A DNA stretch of 64,000 nucleotides from Lineus longissimus (lineage: Eukaryota > Nemertea > Pilidiophora > Heteronemertea > Lineidae). Of this stretch, positions 25,000 to 38,349 are shown in pieces. The notes under the pieces were generated by a model. That model made no database searches. It was not told the DNA's origin and saw only the letters and a list, made by a program, of their open reading frames with translations. Each line of letters starts with the position of its first letter. Positions within the stretch are counted from its first letter, which is position 1. The stretch lies in assembly GCF_910592395.1 (NCBI RefSeq), contig NC_088315.1:17529808-17593807 (forward strand). The letters run 5' to 3'. Both the position numbers and the translations under genes were made by a program.

Positions 25000-27900
25000 G
25001 GAAGAATGTCTTCTTAGAAAGAAATTCCTTATCCTGTGATATGCATGTCATGCCTCTTTGAAGAGGTTCTAATTGCCTCTATGATTTCAAGTTGTAGCCA
25101 AAATGGCGGTACCTATGGTCAACCCTTAGTCATGATGTTATCACGTTTCATCATATTCCGTTCATTCCGTCACTTCTATAAAGCCTTGAAAAACAATGAT
25201 TATGGATGCGTGCCAATGGTTTAATGCCAAATGGTTACATAATGCGTAATAGCTCATAACAATTGATGTAACGACTGGGTTCAGTTATAATGTACTTATT
25301 ACTGAACTTCAACTGTGTATGCAATTCCAAGGTGGTACATGTAGATATACAATAGATATTCCACAAGGATAAAATCCCAACACAAAAGTTGACCTGTGCA
25401 GGCTTGGTCCCACCAAGGAAGTTTGATCCGCCATCGTTCCACCCCACTGATGTAACACTGCGCCTGTCACACGAGTGCGAATTCTGATTATGAGACTCGT
25501 CGAATTTTGATATTGGATGAAACACCATATTGCGAATTTTGACTTTGACATGAATAAACTTCCATTTTGATACAACGCTAACTTTGTTAGAAAATAAATT
25601 CGATTGATCTTTATTGAATGACAAACACGTTCTAGATGTTCGGTCTCTGATATACTTCAGTGGCGAGCATTTTATTAGGTGAGTAACTTAGTCGGTCAGT
25701 AAGAATTTACATTCTAGGATGGCCTAATTCAGTGATTCCGGTTACTCTAAGGTTTGATGAATGGCATGTTGTCAACCTGCTGTGGCACTTCTAGGAACAC
25801 AGACGTGTCCATTAGGGATGACTCAGTGCATCCTGAGATAGCAGACGCTGGACGTAAAGTGAGGATGGACGAGAGAATAGAATTACATACTTTGGCGCAG
25901 TGATACATCGTATCACTAATAGTACATGTGCATGCAAAGTGGGTGAGGCGGTCCTACTGCGATGATGTGCTTGAATTTTGTGTTGGAGAATGATAACTAT
26001 GCATAATGCATAGGTTGCAATGCAAGCACATTTTGGAGCCGGTGTAATGTTTTTGAGTGTTTCTGTTTTTGAGTGTTTCCCCTCATTGTTTGGGAACGCT
26101 CAAAAATAGATTGACGAGTTTTTCTGTGTATCCCCCCTATTGAAAAGTCATGGTCTCTCTAGCTGCCTATTGTTTGGAAACACTGAAACATGGGGAACAA
26201 CCACAGATGTTACACCGGTACGTGTGTGAGCTAATCATTGAACGAAATGACAACGTACGGATTCTGATGTAACCAAAACTAACCTAATTAATTCATGCCT
26301 CAGTGTAATTTGCACGGGGTTTTGATTACGTAACAAGCATATGTAATGTCTACGTGCATTTTTATATACATCATGTGGGTTGATATAATTATTTAGAAGT
26401 ATATTTTCTTACACAAAGAACCCAATGACCCCTCAATAATGTGTGAAGTCGATTTTTGAAAATGTGCAGGTTGTTTACACTGTTTAATAACTCTGGCATT
26501 GATTGCATGATTAAGACCAAAAGGTTACGTGCCCCAGTACAATTGTAGCCACTGTGTACATTGATGTGTACTGCCAAATGTTTATAACGCTGAAGGGCCT
26601 TTTTTAAAGAAGGCAGCGCCACAATTAAGAGTTTATCAGAAAAGTCGAGGTTTATTTTTCCGTTGATTTTCGTTGCTTTACTGGGGGGAGGGGGGAGGGG
26701 GGAGGGAGTAATCTTCTTCTTCTATTTCATCTTATTTTTCTTTGTGAATGTACACATCTCAGTTCCATTTAGCCGAGAAAAAGATCTGTCTGGCGAGTTG
26801 CCTTTGACCTAGCATGCCCTCAGGTGAGATTACTGATCTCAGGTAAATCTCTCCCACTCCCAGGCTATTCCCGGCTGACCCACATTCCCAAACCAAATAA
26901 AGAAATCGACACAAGCAGGTGAAATGTACAGTCTTGCTCATATTATTATCGACGCCTATTTCGTACAATATCTCCCAACTCAATCTACAAAAGCCGATGC
27001 TGTGTTTGGCATATCGTTAGAAATTATCCTTATAATCTCTAATGATTGGTCGCCCAAAAGAAACGGGGCGACGCTCCGTCGAAAAAGAGGTGAAGGCAGC
27101 TGGAATGATATGGGACAACACCACCACATTGGCCCAGGATAGGGGAAGATGGCGAGCTCGAGTGGATGCCTCATGCGCCAACATGGCTCCGAAGAGGCTT
27201 CAGTGAGTAATAGTCTAGCAGGAATGTGACTGCATAAGTTTTTCATTACATGTATTTATATATTTAATGGCTTATTACATACAGTAATGAAAAACTGCAA
27301 TCATATTTCTGCCATAATGTAAGATTAGAAGAAAACAAATCAGACAATATGCTAAAAAACGCATTGAAATTGGTGCTTGTTTGCGAGATATTGTATTAAG
27401 CAGATGTTGATATTAATACGAGCTAGACTGTACGCATCATGCATGTGTGTGAATTTCATGTATACCCCTCCAAGTACGTCAGATCCTGTATTGATTATAC
27501 AATGATGAATTTACATAGCGAGACTAATTCCATTATCGCACAGTACCATCTGTACATGCACGTCATTTCATTCACTTTCTATCAAAACCAACACGAATTG
27601 ATCAATAAAAGCATTATTAATTGATGTGAATTAGATTCCTAATATAACATTTTGAGGTAAAAGTATCGTTGTTGGAAGAGTTCATGTCGCTAACGGCATG
27701 ACGCCAGGTGAAGATATTGAAAAGTGCCAATTCCAGGGATGGACGACCGTTCTTTGTTTCCAGCGAACAGACTCCCATTCTTGAAATTGGTATTCACTTC
27801 ATTTTGAGGGGAATTCTAATTTTATAGGACTTCAAGTTCTTTCTCAAATGGTGGTGCCTAAGGTCAACCCTAAAAGGACCGTATTATGGCTCTAGCGCTG

Positions 27901-28182
27901 TAGACATCCACCATGTTTTTCGCAGCCCTTTCGGCCCTTGTCCATACACTACAAACACGCACTGACCACGTGGACATTAGATCCGCCATGCTTGTCCGAA
28001 GAGATGAATCCTAATTTTTGACCCCCATCGGTAAATTTAGTCTGACAACGAATCACATGGTGGTAGGCCCGGCCGAGGCATCTTAAGAACTGCCCAAATT
28101 TAAGGGGAAGAATCCTTCTTTACCGTAAGAATGATTTTAATGGCAGTTTAAGGTGATTAATTAAAAATTGAAACTCAGTGGA

Positions 28183-28223
<41 letters not shown>

Positions 28224-31200
28224 AATCGTGAAAAATATATTGAATAATATTTGAGATAATTGTGAATATTCTTATTCAACATCTCTTCACCATGCAATCA
28301 TACAAAAACCGGATAACTGATGAGAGAACAATCGAAAATTCAAGGAAGAGGAGATATATTCGAGAAATGATACAAATATTAATTGAATTAAGTTGAAAAG
28401 TTAACATAATTTGATAGAAAAATGAAACGAACTTGGCTTGTTTACATTTGGGTAGTGTTTGTAAACATCTGGATGTAAACAATAACGAAAAAAACCCACG
28501 TTGGACAGGAAAATGATTAATGGCGAAGGTGCGCCTTCGCCATTAAGAGAATTGGACCACTGCCAAGTTATATTATAACCACGTTTTAAGACACCAGAAC
28601 AACATCAAATTCGAATCTATGAGTGAAAAATTAAAATTTGGGTGATTCCCGACGAAGTGTCACAAATTTTGAATGATTTATTGCTTTTTGGGAGGGGAAA
28701 ACCCACGGAATATGACCTAAAAAAATGGCGGGCAAAGAGAATGAATGAAAACATAGCCTCACGTTTAGTTCGAGTCGTCCGAATTTTATCTCTGGTCGTA
28801 TAACATCATGTTCCATAAGTGGGGCGCAGACATTTTCTGCAGAACCTGTCGACCCGTCTATAGATTTCTGGTCCACTTCTATTCCTTTTGTCATAATAAG
28901 AACTATATTCCAATGATTATTCACAAAATTTAGAGTACGTCCGAAATTCTTTCTCTAATGTTTTGGTCTGATCTTGTTGTAAACATATGCGCGCCAAAGC
29001 GTCACTTCCTCGTCCCCAATGCAACAAACAGCCAATAGGAAGACAGAGAATATTAGATGAGCCCACGTCATTTCATTCATGAATTCATAGAATGGCACAC
29101 TCCGACTGAGGCGGATGTAAACATAACAAAGGTGTGTATAGATTATATACTATGGGTAACCACATGATTAGAGAGTAGATCCAGTTTTTCAGAATCTGTG
29201 CATTCAATTGAAATTAGTTGGCCTACCCGGAAGCTGATATGGGTTTTCTGTTTTATATTTCACGGAGTATTTGTTTTGAAAGAGTTTACAATCCCCGATC
29301 ATGGCCCAAAGTGACACTGTTCCGACCAAAAACTAAGTCTAAGGGGGGGGGGGGGTTGTTAAAAGCCAACGCCAACTTTGACATTTGTATTTATTTGTAT
29401 ACTATAAAACCTAAGTTTCAGTAAACGTATATATAAATAATAACCGCACTACGATATTGTGCATAACTGCAATTCTATTTTCCTGGACCACCAGTAATTA
29501 CGAACGAACACGTACCCCTTTACTGTACGCATGAACCTATGTATGTACATGTATATAAGATGTATGACTGTATACATTCAGCTCTCGATTACTACATAAC
29601 CCAATTGAAGTGGAATTTATGAAGAATTTCTTTACCTTTTCAGGAATGCTAGCTCTAATAACAATACACGCCTAACCGATATACAGTAATGTAAGAATTC
29701 TACTCAATACTTAAGAGGATTAGATTGGGCTTGAAATAGTACTAATCGTCTTGGCACTCGTTGAACCCTGAGTTTTGTTGTTTGCACTTGCGAAAATCAT
29801 TGTAATGCAGTACAATAATACTTAGTGGTTTTTTTTGTTTTCAAGGAAATCAAACTAATTTGTGTAAAAACTGGAACTTTTAAGTCATGGACTTTTAAAC
29901 CTTTTACAGATTAAGTCACAGCTACGCAATGATAAAACTAGCCTTTTTTTGAAATGTCTGATATACAACAGAGGCCCATTTTATCAGAAAAAAATCACAG
30001 CTGTCAACCAAACTTCAATTGGTTTGTTTTTAAAAATCACTTTAAAGCGATTTTGTATTGATTACGTATTAAAAGGGAAGGTTTTTGCATGACGTTAGGG
30101 CCTATGACTACAGGGTGATTCAATAGAAAGGTAATCCGAAACTAAAGGATTAGCACGTCCAGGTTGTTTGTTTTTTGGGGGCTAAAATCATAATCGTAAG
30201 TAGGAGATACGCCTGATTCATTGACACCTGATTTTAATCCTATGATCAATCATCGCTGAGCCCCCATGTGCACTAAAAGATGATAATGAATGGTAATGGT
30301 AATGGTAATATATTTTGGAATGAAAAAGCTTGTCCCCGTCCTGTAACCTTGACGAAAAGGGTTAATCACTTCCGGATTAAAATTACAAAAGGGTCACATT
30401 CGGGTGAAAATGTCATGACCTAAATATGCAAATGAGTCGTCTGCTACTTCGCCCGACATTGTTCATTTGGTATAGAAATTCACTCAATTAATTCGCTATT
30501 TCTATTCACGTGACAAGGTCTTCATCGGACCTCATTCACCAGACAACAAGGCAGTACCATTGGACACAAAAATGGATTCACATTGAACAGCAGGGTTTTG
30601 ATGACCCAATAACAAGGGGGGAAATAGCAGACGATTATGCTGCGACCGCGGATGACCTTCGTGATATTTTGGTTGAGATTCATGTAGGTCAGACTAATGT
30701 AGAAGTTTGGTCCTTACACTCTAGCTCATATTAATATCAACACATTGCGCAAACTAATGCACCACATTCTATGCGGATTTTATCATATTGTGAGAAATTT
30801 TGTTTTCTTATCATGCATTATTGCCGGAATGTGATTGCATAAGTGTTTCATTATGTAATCGGCTATTTAAAAAACCCTTTCAAAAATCTTTTTTATTTCT
30901 GACTTTTTTGAGAGAGAAAATTGCTTGAATGATAATACACAAAGTTCTAAGAATTTTGGCGCTTAGTTCATTAAAATCGACCAAACAGAACTGCAGATAT
31001 AGCTCTTTGTAGAGAGCACGCCAAAAGCAAAAAAGTAGCTGTGTATGGCCAGAGACCTCTATTAGCCAGCGTGTACATTCTGTGTACATTTTAATGAATA
31101 TAGGTTGGTGAAAAAAGTTCGCCAAGGGTGCTTTAATTCCCGCCAAATTTTATATGTGTTATGAAGAGGCTTTTATCGAAATAATAGTAAAAATTCAAAA

Positions 31201-32235
31201 CATTCCAATACCGATTGCCTGAGAAAAATTGATTTGTGTACAGCATTGCCATCAAATCGTCACTCGCGGACTGATACTATTAGAATCCCTGTTATGGCCT
31301 GGCTCTGTTGATTGAGAATCCACCAAAGATTGAAGAATAAATCCACTTTCACCCATCACAGTCATGTATTTACCACAGCTTCACAGTTCAGTACGGACTA
31401 TGTGTCACACTTCCGCCTGTGGATGAATACATGTCTCTGTTCGTATGGGTGTGTAGATCTATTGTTGGAATAATAGTAAACCATTCTGTTGTCTACACAG
31501 TACGTCCCCAAAAAATGCATCTATTTTGTTATATCTCCAGCATCGCATGTTGATTTCGATGAAATAAAGATTCATGAGTTTTTTCAAAAAAGTTTAGAAA
31601 AAAAAAGTTATAAGGGTTTTTGAAGAAAAATTGTGGTAATTCCGAGAAGATATCACTGTTGACCAAAACAAGTTTGAAATGGAGATGCCGTGAAATTGTA
31701 TGGCGTCAGCTTGCCAAATAGACTAATTGATGAAATGCATAGTAAGTTGTTATAGAGTGCACTGCAATGTATTTGACGAAAAGTCGAAAATCTCAAAAAA
31801 TGAAGGTTGTTTTCCATTTCACTGCAGTGTATGTAGCATATACATGTACATGTATAGTACTTGTTATTTAGTGACACATGTACATTGTATGCATTACGTT
31901 CACAATAGTATTTTCATCTTCGTATTCGATGCCTAGATCGCGGTTACCTTTGTAGTTTTTAAGAATAGCCTAAGCTCTGTCTTCTCTTCATGTTTTGATA
32001 GCCTGGTTTCCATGGTAACATGTTAACGTATTTAACACTACCAATGGCAACAGAATTGTCGTTGACTCACATTTATCGCACAATATTGACAACACCATCT
32101 GTCGACAATATTCTCGTTAACCAGTATAATTGTCTCGTGTTTTTCAGATAGGTCTGGCCAAAATTGCTGACCTCTTGTCACTAAACTGTAACAGTGTGAT
32201 CACTTTGATAGTAATGTTATGCAACCCCTCGGCAG
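25000..32235. other. Intergenic, no recognised gene
   Basis: No gene is recognised. It contains partial MITE family 2 ends (25070-25127, 27800-27876), a (GAT)n run at 28183-28222, and a perfect 13-bp-arm palindrome at about 28517-28545 (TTAATGGCGAAGG and its complement). A shared phrase, GGAATGTGAYTGCATAAG, occurs at about 27221 and 30826. An AT-rich dispersed repeat fragment lies at about 29380-29520. Confidence 0.4.
28183..28222. repeat. (GAT)n microsatellite
   Basis: About 13 uninterrupted trinucleotide units. No gene is nearby on either strand. Confidence 0.9.
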
Positions 32236-32406
32236 CCGGTGTAAAAGTAAAAAGTGTCCCCCCTGGAAAAAGTGTCCGGCCCTATTGTATTCTGCAATAT
32301 GGTTCTATAGAGACCCTGACCGTCAATAGCTCAGAGATTGAAGCGCATAATAGAATCCTTTGTTCCCGGACATTTTATCCTAGGACATTTTAAACTTCTA
32401 CACCGG
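32236..32406. mobile_element. CCGGTGT-ended MITE, subfamily a, copy 1
   Basis: 171 bp with ends CCGGTGTAAAAGT and ACTTCTACACCGG-like inverted repeats. Inside are a GTCCCCCCTGGA phrase, GTCCGG, and GCGCATAATAGAATCCTTTG. The same order occurs at 37271-37463. A related subfamily with CCGGTGTGACAGCGG ends lies at 43533-43702 and 46722-46892. Confidence 0.7.
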
Positions 32407-32631
32407 CTTTAGGGGTGGCACAATGAAAGAGCTCTACATGTATTGTGTTTCTCGAGCATTGGTAAGGCCTACCCGAAGGATAATCTAGTGCTGTGCAACA
32501 CCACTATCTTTCGTAAACGTGATCTGGTCAAATTCCCGAGTTGAACTCAGTACCAATACAAGTACCATTGATTATCTACGCAGTCTTCGTTATTTGGTGT
32601 CAGTAAATGGTGATAAAAACCCGAAATCAGA

Positions 32632-32890
32632 GATCAGGTGGTGACGGGTGTCGCCGATGCTGATGTTAAAGAACGATTGTTACGTGAACCTGATCTGACT
32701 TTAGTGCCAGTGCTGTGAAATTGTGTAGAGCTTCTGAGACTAGCAAAGCTCATCTGAAGGGCCTGGCTAGTGCCACTGGTGGTGTCAATTCGTCGAAAGC
32801 TGAAGCAGAAGTTCATGCTTTTCACCAACGTGGTCAGCGTGGATCATGGCGGGGTAGCAAACGAGGTGCTCGCCGTGGAGGAAAATCAAT
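32632..32890 (+). pseudogene. Ty3/Gypsy gag remnant, frameshifted
   Basis: Two frames together resemble the end of a Gypsy-type capsid and the linker to nucleocapsid. The first, from 32632, contains VKERLLREPDLT; the second, from about 32706, contains LCRASE and then a basic HQRGQRGSWRGSKRG stretch. They are separated by a frameshift near 32704. No zinc knuckle, protease, reverse transcriptase or LTR is seen nearby. A decayed, non-functional fragment. Confidence 0.6.
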
Positions 32891-34202
32891 GGTACTTGTA
32901 TTAGCTCTCCATGACAATCTTACAAGGTTGTTACATGACAGGTTAGATTCCACAGTTGCCGTTATACATTAGCCGAAGACATATCGCGACAAGTACCTAA
33001 GACCAGAACGATACGAATAACACTTCTAACGGCTGTTATGGATCATGGCGATTTAGCGGAATCTGCGGAAACAGCCTAAAACAGTAACAGGCGGAATATC
33101 GTTTGATTAGCGTCTATTACAAAATGTGTTAAAAAGTGAATGGTGATGTCATCTATAAAAACAACATGTTTTTTGCCCCCGGCATGCACCGATTTGTCAG
33201 GGCCTAAGATTTTGCGATGAAGGATCCGGTTTTCCTGTGAATGGAGGTATTCGTTTCCCCAACCAGGAAGAAAACCTGTTATCACGTATCACTCATATCA
33301 AAAGGCATGTTGGTTTGACAAAACTTGTTTAGTCGAAGTAACTTCTTCAAACAAAAGGTCAGAAAAAACATGAATTTACTCAACAGATCGCTGAGGGAAA
33401 TTCCCGGATCTGGTCATAGGATTTTTTGACACGGATCTTACTCTTTCTTAGATAGTCGACGATTCACACATTGATATTTATATAAATGTAAGACTTGTTT
33501 GTTAATATTGTTCATAGTGCGATACGATTTCTCAAAAAAGAATTTTCCTGGTGACAAAACATGGAACATGTGTGTGCTCATCAGACCTTCATCGGGGTGA
33601 CAAGTTCGTCAACACCCCAATGAGCCAATTGTAATCGCCCCAAGTGTATGGTCATGGGAAATTATTTGTGACGAATTTCACACAACAATACTCATAAACA
33701 TGCATTTATTTACTTTTCATGTGACGCAAACCATAATTTTCTAAACTGTTCTGTGGTTCAACGTCTGTGGTTTTTAACAATACCGATATAAGTTAATATG
33801 GTTTGAAAGAAAGATCGTGCCAATGTTGTTTGGTTATGAGAAATATCGTATTGAAATAAATTGCAGGGCGTAGCTAGCTGTCTGGACGGGAAATGACACT
33901 TGTTGGAAATTTTCGGCCAAAAAGACGTTTTTGGTGACTTCTTGGGGGTACTTTGTCCCAACGCACCCTACCCCCCCCCCCCCGCTAGCTACACCCATGA
34001 TTTGTGTATGTTTTGCTGGTTTGGATGTGATGTTTTCCAGTCCATGTGTTGCCTCAAGTCAGGAAGTATCAACACCGTATTAAATCGTTTATCAATATTG
34101 GCACATTCCGGCTAGATGCCCGTATATTCTCATGAAAACGACAGCTGGCTAGCTCTTGACGTCACTCAGTTCTAACCGACGCAAATGCAAACAGGGGTGC
34201 TC
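32891..34202. other. Intergenic, no recognised gene
   Basis: Nothing recognisable beyond a poly-C tract at 33971-33983. It may include further decayed sequence from the gag-bearing insertion, but no retroviral-type motif is seen. Confidence 0.35.
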
Positions 34203-34206
34203 TTAA

Positions 34207-34797
34207 AGGCCTACCCCATTCGTGAAAGATTAGAAATTTCTAATTGAATTTTAAAAATTCAAATAGTCTGGCGTGAATACGTATTGGATATAATTTCGCC
34301 ATTGTGAAGACAGATATGGAAATACTGAGAGAACCGAGTTTCAGCAAAATCGTACACGTAATAACTGCACTACGGTATTGTGTATAACTGCATTTCTATT
34401 TTTCTGTACCACCAATAATTACCAATGGCGTACCCCTTCAAGCACGCCGTTCGTCATCATCATATTTTCTTGCGCTCATAACCTATCCTGAGATTCAGGT
34501 TTTTGATAAATGCTACGTCATATACAAAAATATCGAGAGGCGGAGTATTTTGAAAACCACTGGTGCCGGGGTGCTCATAACCAGACGTGTCATCGTGATG
34601 AAAATTGACCTGGTGTCATCCTTGTTACTCTAAGCGTTATCTTAGAGTAACACCGTATCATCTGTGTCAGTTTACCTCACAGCATACATGTATTCAGTAT
34701 GTATGTACATATTTTCAGTCTGTAATTACATAATTTAAAAATCTCAAATTTTAATACAGAATTTCAAATTCTAATTCTCAACGAATGGCGTAGGCCT
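34207..34797. mobile_element. TTAA-flanked MITE family 3
   Basis: TTAA at 34203-34206 and 34798-34801 brackets a 591-bp element with ends AGGCCTACCCCATTCGT and ACGAATGGCGTAGGCCT, imperfect inverted repeats that run on into AGAAATTTCTAATT-like sequence. The internal phrase with GCACTACGGTATTGTG is also found at 29440-29470 and, inverted, near 51745. A second copy, split by another transposon, spans about 51676-52807. Confidence 0.7.
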
Positions 34798-34801
34798 TTA
34801 A

Positions 34802-37270
34802 AGGAAAGATTACAGATGAATAATTCGTTGTCGTCAATGTATCTTGGCAACCAAGGCTTCAAGCAGGTCTTAGCCCTCATCCAACTCGATTTGAGGCTTA
34901 CAGGTCTTGTAGATTATAGACAGGCCTATTAAGTTTATCATATGCTCTTCTTCGCAATAAATTGAAGGCATCACAGGGTGTCACAAAAGGATTGTACAGT
35001 CTTAAAAATAAAGACTTTGAAATTTTTGAAAATCTTTTAGGTTTTTCAGCCACCTCCGAGAGGTTTTTAAGGGCACTTAGAAACATTTAGAGGGTTTTTT
35101 TAGTCTAAAACCATTGAGTGTTGCTTTTCTCTGAAAAACCTCTTGGGTGCATATTTTTCACTTTTTTCATTGTACTCGTGTCGAAATAAATGTCAAATGC
35201 GGGTGTCTGGGCGTTATGAAGTGTTGACACTAAACAGGCCTTGGCCGAGTCAACAAATAAAAAAAGAAATGCGTTTCAATGAATGTATTTTACATTCATT
35301 GAAACGCATTTCTTTTTCATATAAGTATTTAAAACATGTATATGCATAAGTTACATGAATATGGGCCTACATTTGTATAATTCTTGAATATTACAATAAC
35401 TTTTTCTAGGATGGGCCTGCGGCGCCTGTACAAGTACATGTATGACTGTGCTCGCCTGATATTCAAATGATTTTCACCTTCATTCATGAAATTATATAAG
35501 AATGTCCAATATTATCAAATAAGCTTACAATACAGTCATTCATAATTAGACCATTTCCACACAACTCAGTTCCTAAAGCATGGTACGAAGTAACTGGGCC
35601 ATGTTGACGAATGGGCTCCATTGTCCGGAGAAAGATTCCGCACCCCACATATCTTTTTTCATTTCCTTTGGTTGTATTCTGTGGACCCACTCATGTCATT
35701 GTATATCTCCACGCACAGCTGTGTTACGATGATATTGGTCAAACCAGTGTCTTTTTGTGGAAAGACTCTTGTCAAATAGAACACCGTACAGCCCACAAAT
35801 ATTCGCGATCAAATATTTGCGGTCTCGTGAAATTGAATCTGAAATTAAAGTTTCACGATGATGTTTTTGGGAGACTTACGAAATTTGATTCGGTTTTCCA
35901 TTCAAAAAAATTCGCGATTTTTATTTTCGCGAATCTATGTTATTCGCGAAATGCCCAAAAACAAAACGCCCCAAGATAATTTAGCAGTTTACAGTACAAT
36001 GGATTTAGCAATTTGACAAGCCTGTAATTAGATCTTTCTCTGCCATATACCCGTATTCTCACGATAACCTGTAAGAGCGAATAACGTGAAAAGGGGCATT
36101 TCCTCACAGACAAATTATAGACCATTTCCAGTCGGATTTACAGTACATCAGGTTGACTCAGTACCGAAAATTGTTATATAAGATAACATGGGGAAAGCAA
36201 CAATAAAAGGAATGACTTCCCCCCCTCGAGGGTAGCTTCAATGTTAAGATATTCTCACTCTTTTTTCCTTGTTTGTTGGGAGTTCAATAAGGCAGGTAAC
36301 CATCCCTATACATTGGAGTGACAGAACTATTCGCTCAGACCAATCCACCGGATTGGTTCTTCGTCGTAACTCCTGTAGAGGGGCAGGGGCGAGAGGAAAA
36401 AACCGAATGAAAGACCGACCGTATAGAAGAGACCGTAGAGTTTACCAACGAGGCTGTAAACCGTGGAGGCCTACATGTTGATGTATGCTTCACAAGTTGT
36501 TGGTCACAACAGATAATCGATCATCCATATGCATTATATGTCAAGTTCAGATACATGCACTCAAACAGATGTTGGCTGAAACAATTTTCCTCCCGAGAAA
36601 TTAGACTAGTTCCATTGTACATTCGAATTAAATATGGTAAATGAGTAGTATTTCCGACTTTTCAGTGTGCCATCAGGGCTTTTTAGGCGGCATGATTTAG
36701 TCCTTTCTTTTTCTTACGTTAGGGGGCGTCACACTCCTAAAGCGGCGGCGTTCTAATGCCAGTCTTTCCTCAAGTCCGCGTGATTCTGTCGTCTTCATTA
36801 TTTCAATCATTGTCTTTTATAGTAGGCAGTGCAGCACATCAATTCAACTGAAGTAAAACAGTCTTTTGAGTTAATTTGAATGATTTTTGAAACAAAATTT
36901 GACAATTATATCCTTCCGCCACCCACCAATGCATTCCCTGTACACGTAACACTCTTTACAAAGGATTCACAGATCAGTTTTCTATATTATTATTTCTTCA
37001 TCTTTATATGCTGTCTCATGCAGTGAACATTCAGTAGATAATTTTGAAATGGTCCACACAAGAAGGAATTGTTTCACAGAGGTATGCTAAATTTCACAGT
37101 AACAAATTTGATACAGCTGTAAAATGCCAAATTTTCACGCCTCCGATCCATTGTCGAGGTTCGCGGAAAAAAAACTAATTAAAAATAATTGTACAGCTGC
37201 CGTTTTGATCTGCATGTGCCTGTTGCCGTGTTGTTAAAAAGCAAAGCTTGTGAGGCTGCTAGCGACCTTG
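34802..37270. other. Intergenic, no recognised gene
   Basis: No gene is recognised. It contains the perfect hairpin at 35261-35317 and a TTCGCGAA-rich repeat at about 35795-35950. Confidence 0.35.
35261..35317. repeat. Perfect hairpin, 27-bp arms, 3-nt loop
   Basis: 35261-35287 is the exact reverse complement of 35291-35317, with TTT between. The arms include GCGTTTCAATGAATGTA. It could form a cruciform in DNA or a strong stem in RNA. No flanking duplication is evident. Confidence 0.9.
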
Positions 37271-37463
37271 CCGGTGTAGAAGTAGAAAATGTCCCCCTGG
37301 AAAGTGTCCGGCCCGATTGTGTAGTTCAGTGTATTGTGAAGGATTGTGGTATCTGATTCTGTAGAGACCATGACCGTCAGTAGCTTATAGCTTAAGGCGC
37401 ATAATAGAATCCTTTGCTCCCCGAACATTTTATCCTATATGAAATTTCAAACTTCTACACCTG
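37271..37463. mobile_element. CCGGTGT-ended MITE, subfamily a, copy 2
   Basis: 193 bp. It begins CCGGTGTAGAAGT and ends ACTTCTACACCTG. It shares GTCCCCCTGGA, GTCCGGCC, AGAGACCATGACCGTCA and GCGCATAATAGAATCCTTTG with the copy at 32236-32406. Confidence 0.7.
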
Positions 37464-38091
37464 TGTACAATATCTAATTGGCCTAGTTTCTGATACTTTC
37501 CTACAACCGATTGGTCAAACAATTCCAGAATCCGTGAATAAATTTGAGACTATCTCATGCTATCTCATTTGTCAATAGTGTCATATGATCCGATTGGCTA
37601 ATGAATCTCATGATCCTATTATATATACATGTACAACTTTAAGTTGCAGCTGCCATGGGCAAGAGGATGTATTTTTGGACGAGATTCGTCTCGCAGATGA
37701 CAGCAAGACGAAACGAGACGGTTAAACTCTCGCCTTCTTCGCAGTTTTTAAATCTTTCCCACAGAAAGCCTGCTCCTCAGGTGCGGCGTGCTACAGCGAC
37801 CGCTGCACCCATCCTCCGTGCGCTGGACCGGAACGTGAATATTGATGACGTCGTTCTCGCAATCACACTCGGTACAAATCTATACACGGTTGCATTTTAT
37901 ATACCGGTACAGCTCACGCACAGTTTCCCCTCCCTCCGTGAGACAACACATCACGGCTCTTCACGATATTCTTTTCCTACAAAATGAAAAAATATACGCG
38001 CGGCAAAAACTTTGTACAAAACTAAATCAACAAATGAAACTTGAGCACATCGAATACAATATTTGGAATTATCATTTATTGAGTAAAATGT
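37464..38091. other. Downstream flank of transporter B
   Basis: It has ATTGGTC/ATTGGCT motifs at 37480-37600, reminiscent of 7930-8060. The last 60 bp before 38092 are transporter B 3' UTR on the minus strand, with homology to the 3' ends of A and C. An unrelated open frame at 37655-37987 has no recognisable product. Confidence 0.4.
38075..38080 (-). promoter_or_regulatory. Polyadenylation signal of transporter B
   Basis: AATAAA on the minus strand, 11 bases past the stop codon. The surrounding bases match the equivalent place in transporter C, where AATAAA lies at 63241-63246. Confidence 0.6.
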
Positions 38092-38349
38092 TCAAACGCA
38101 TGTGTCTCCCGCTTCATCAATATCCTCTGTACCGTCCTTGGGACCAAATGAACTTTGACCTTTTGCACTTCCGTTCCTCTGCTGACGATTTTTGCTAGTG
38201 CAGACGACGATCGCAGTCTTGTTTTCCCGGGTTGCAAAAATGGTACTTTTGTTTCCCTCAGAGCCGTCAATGTCCAGATAGGCCTCTTGTCTGTTCTCCG
38301 ACAGTGCTGGTCCCCATTCGATCCTAGGCTTGACTGCTTCTTTCAATAG
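38092..38349 (-). CDS. Transporter B terminal exon, C-tail
   Basis: Starts after a TTTTTAG acceptor with [14 protein letters not shown] and ends GDTCV, a class I PDZ ligand. Length 85 residues. It lacks the polar insertion present in A. Confidence 0.9.
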   Translation of the reverse strand, partial: LLKEAVKPRIEWGPALSENRQEAYLDIDGSEGNKSTIFATRENKTAIVVCTSKNRQQRNGSAKGQSSFGPKDGTEDIDEAGDTCV

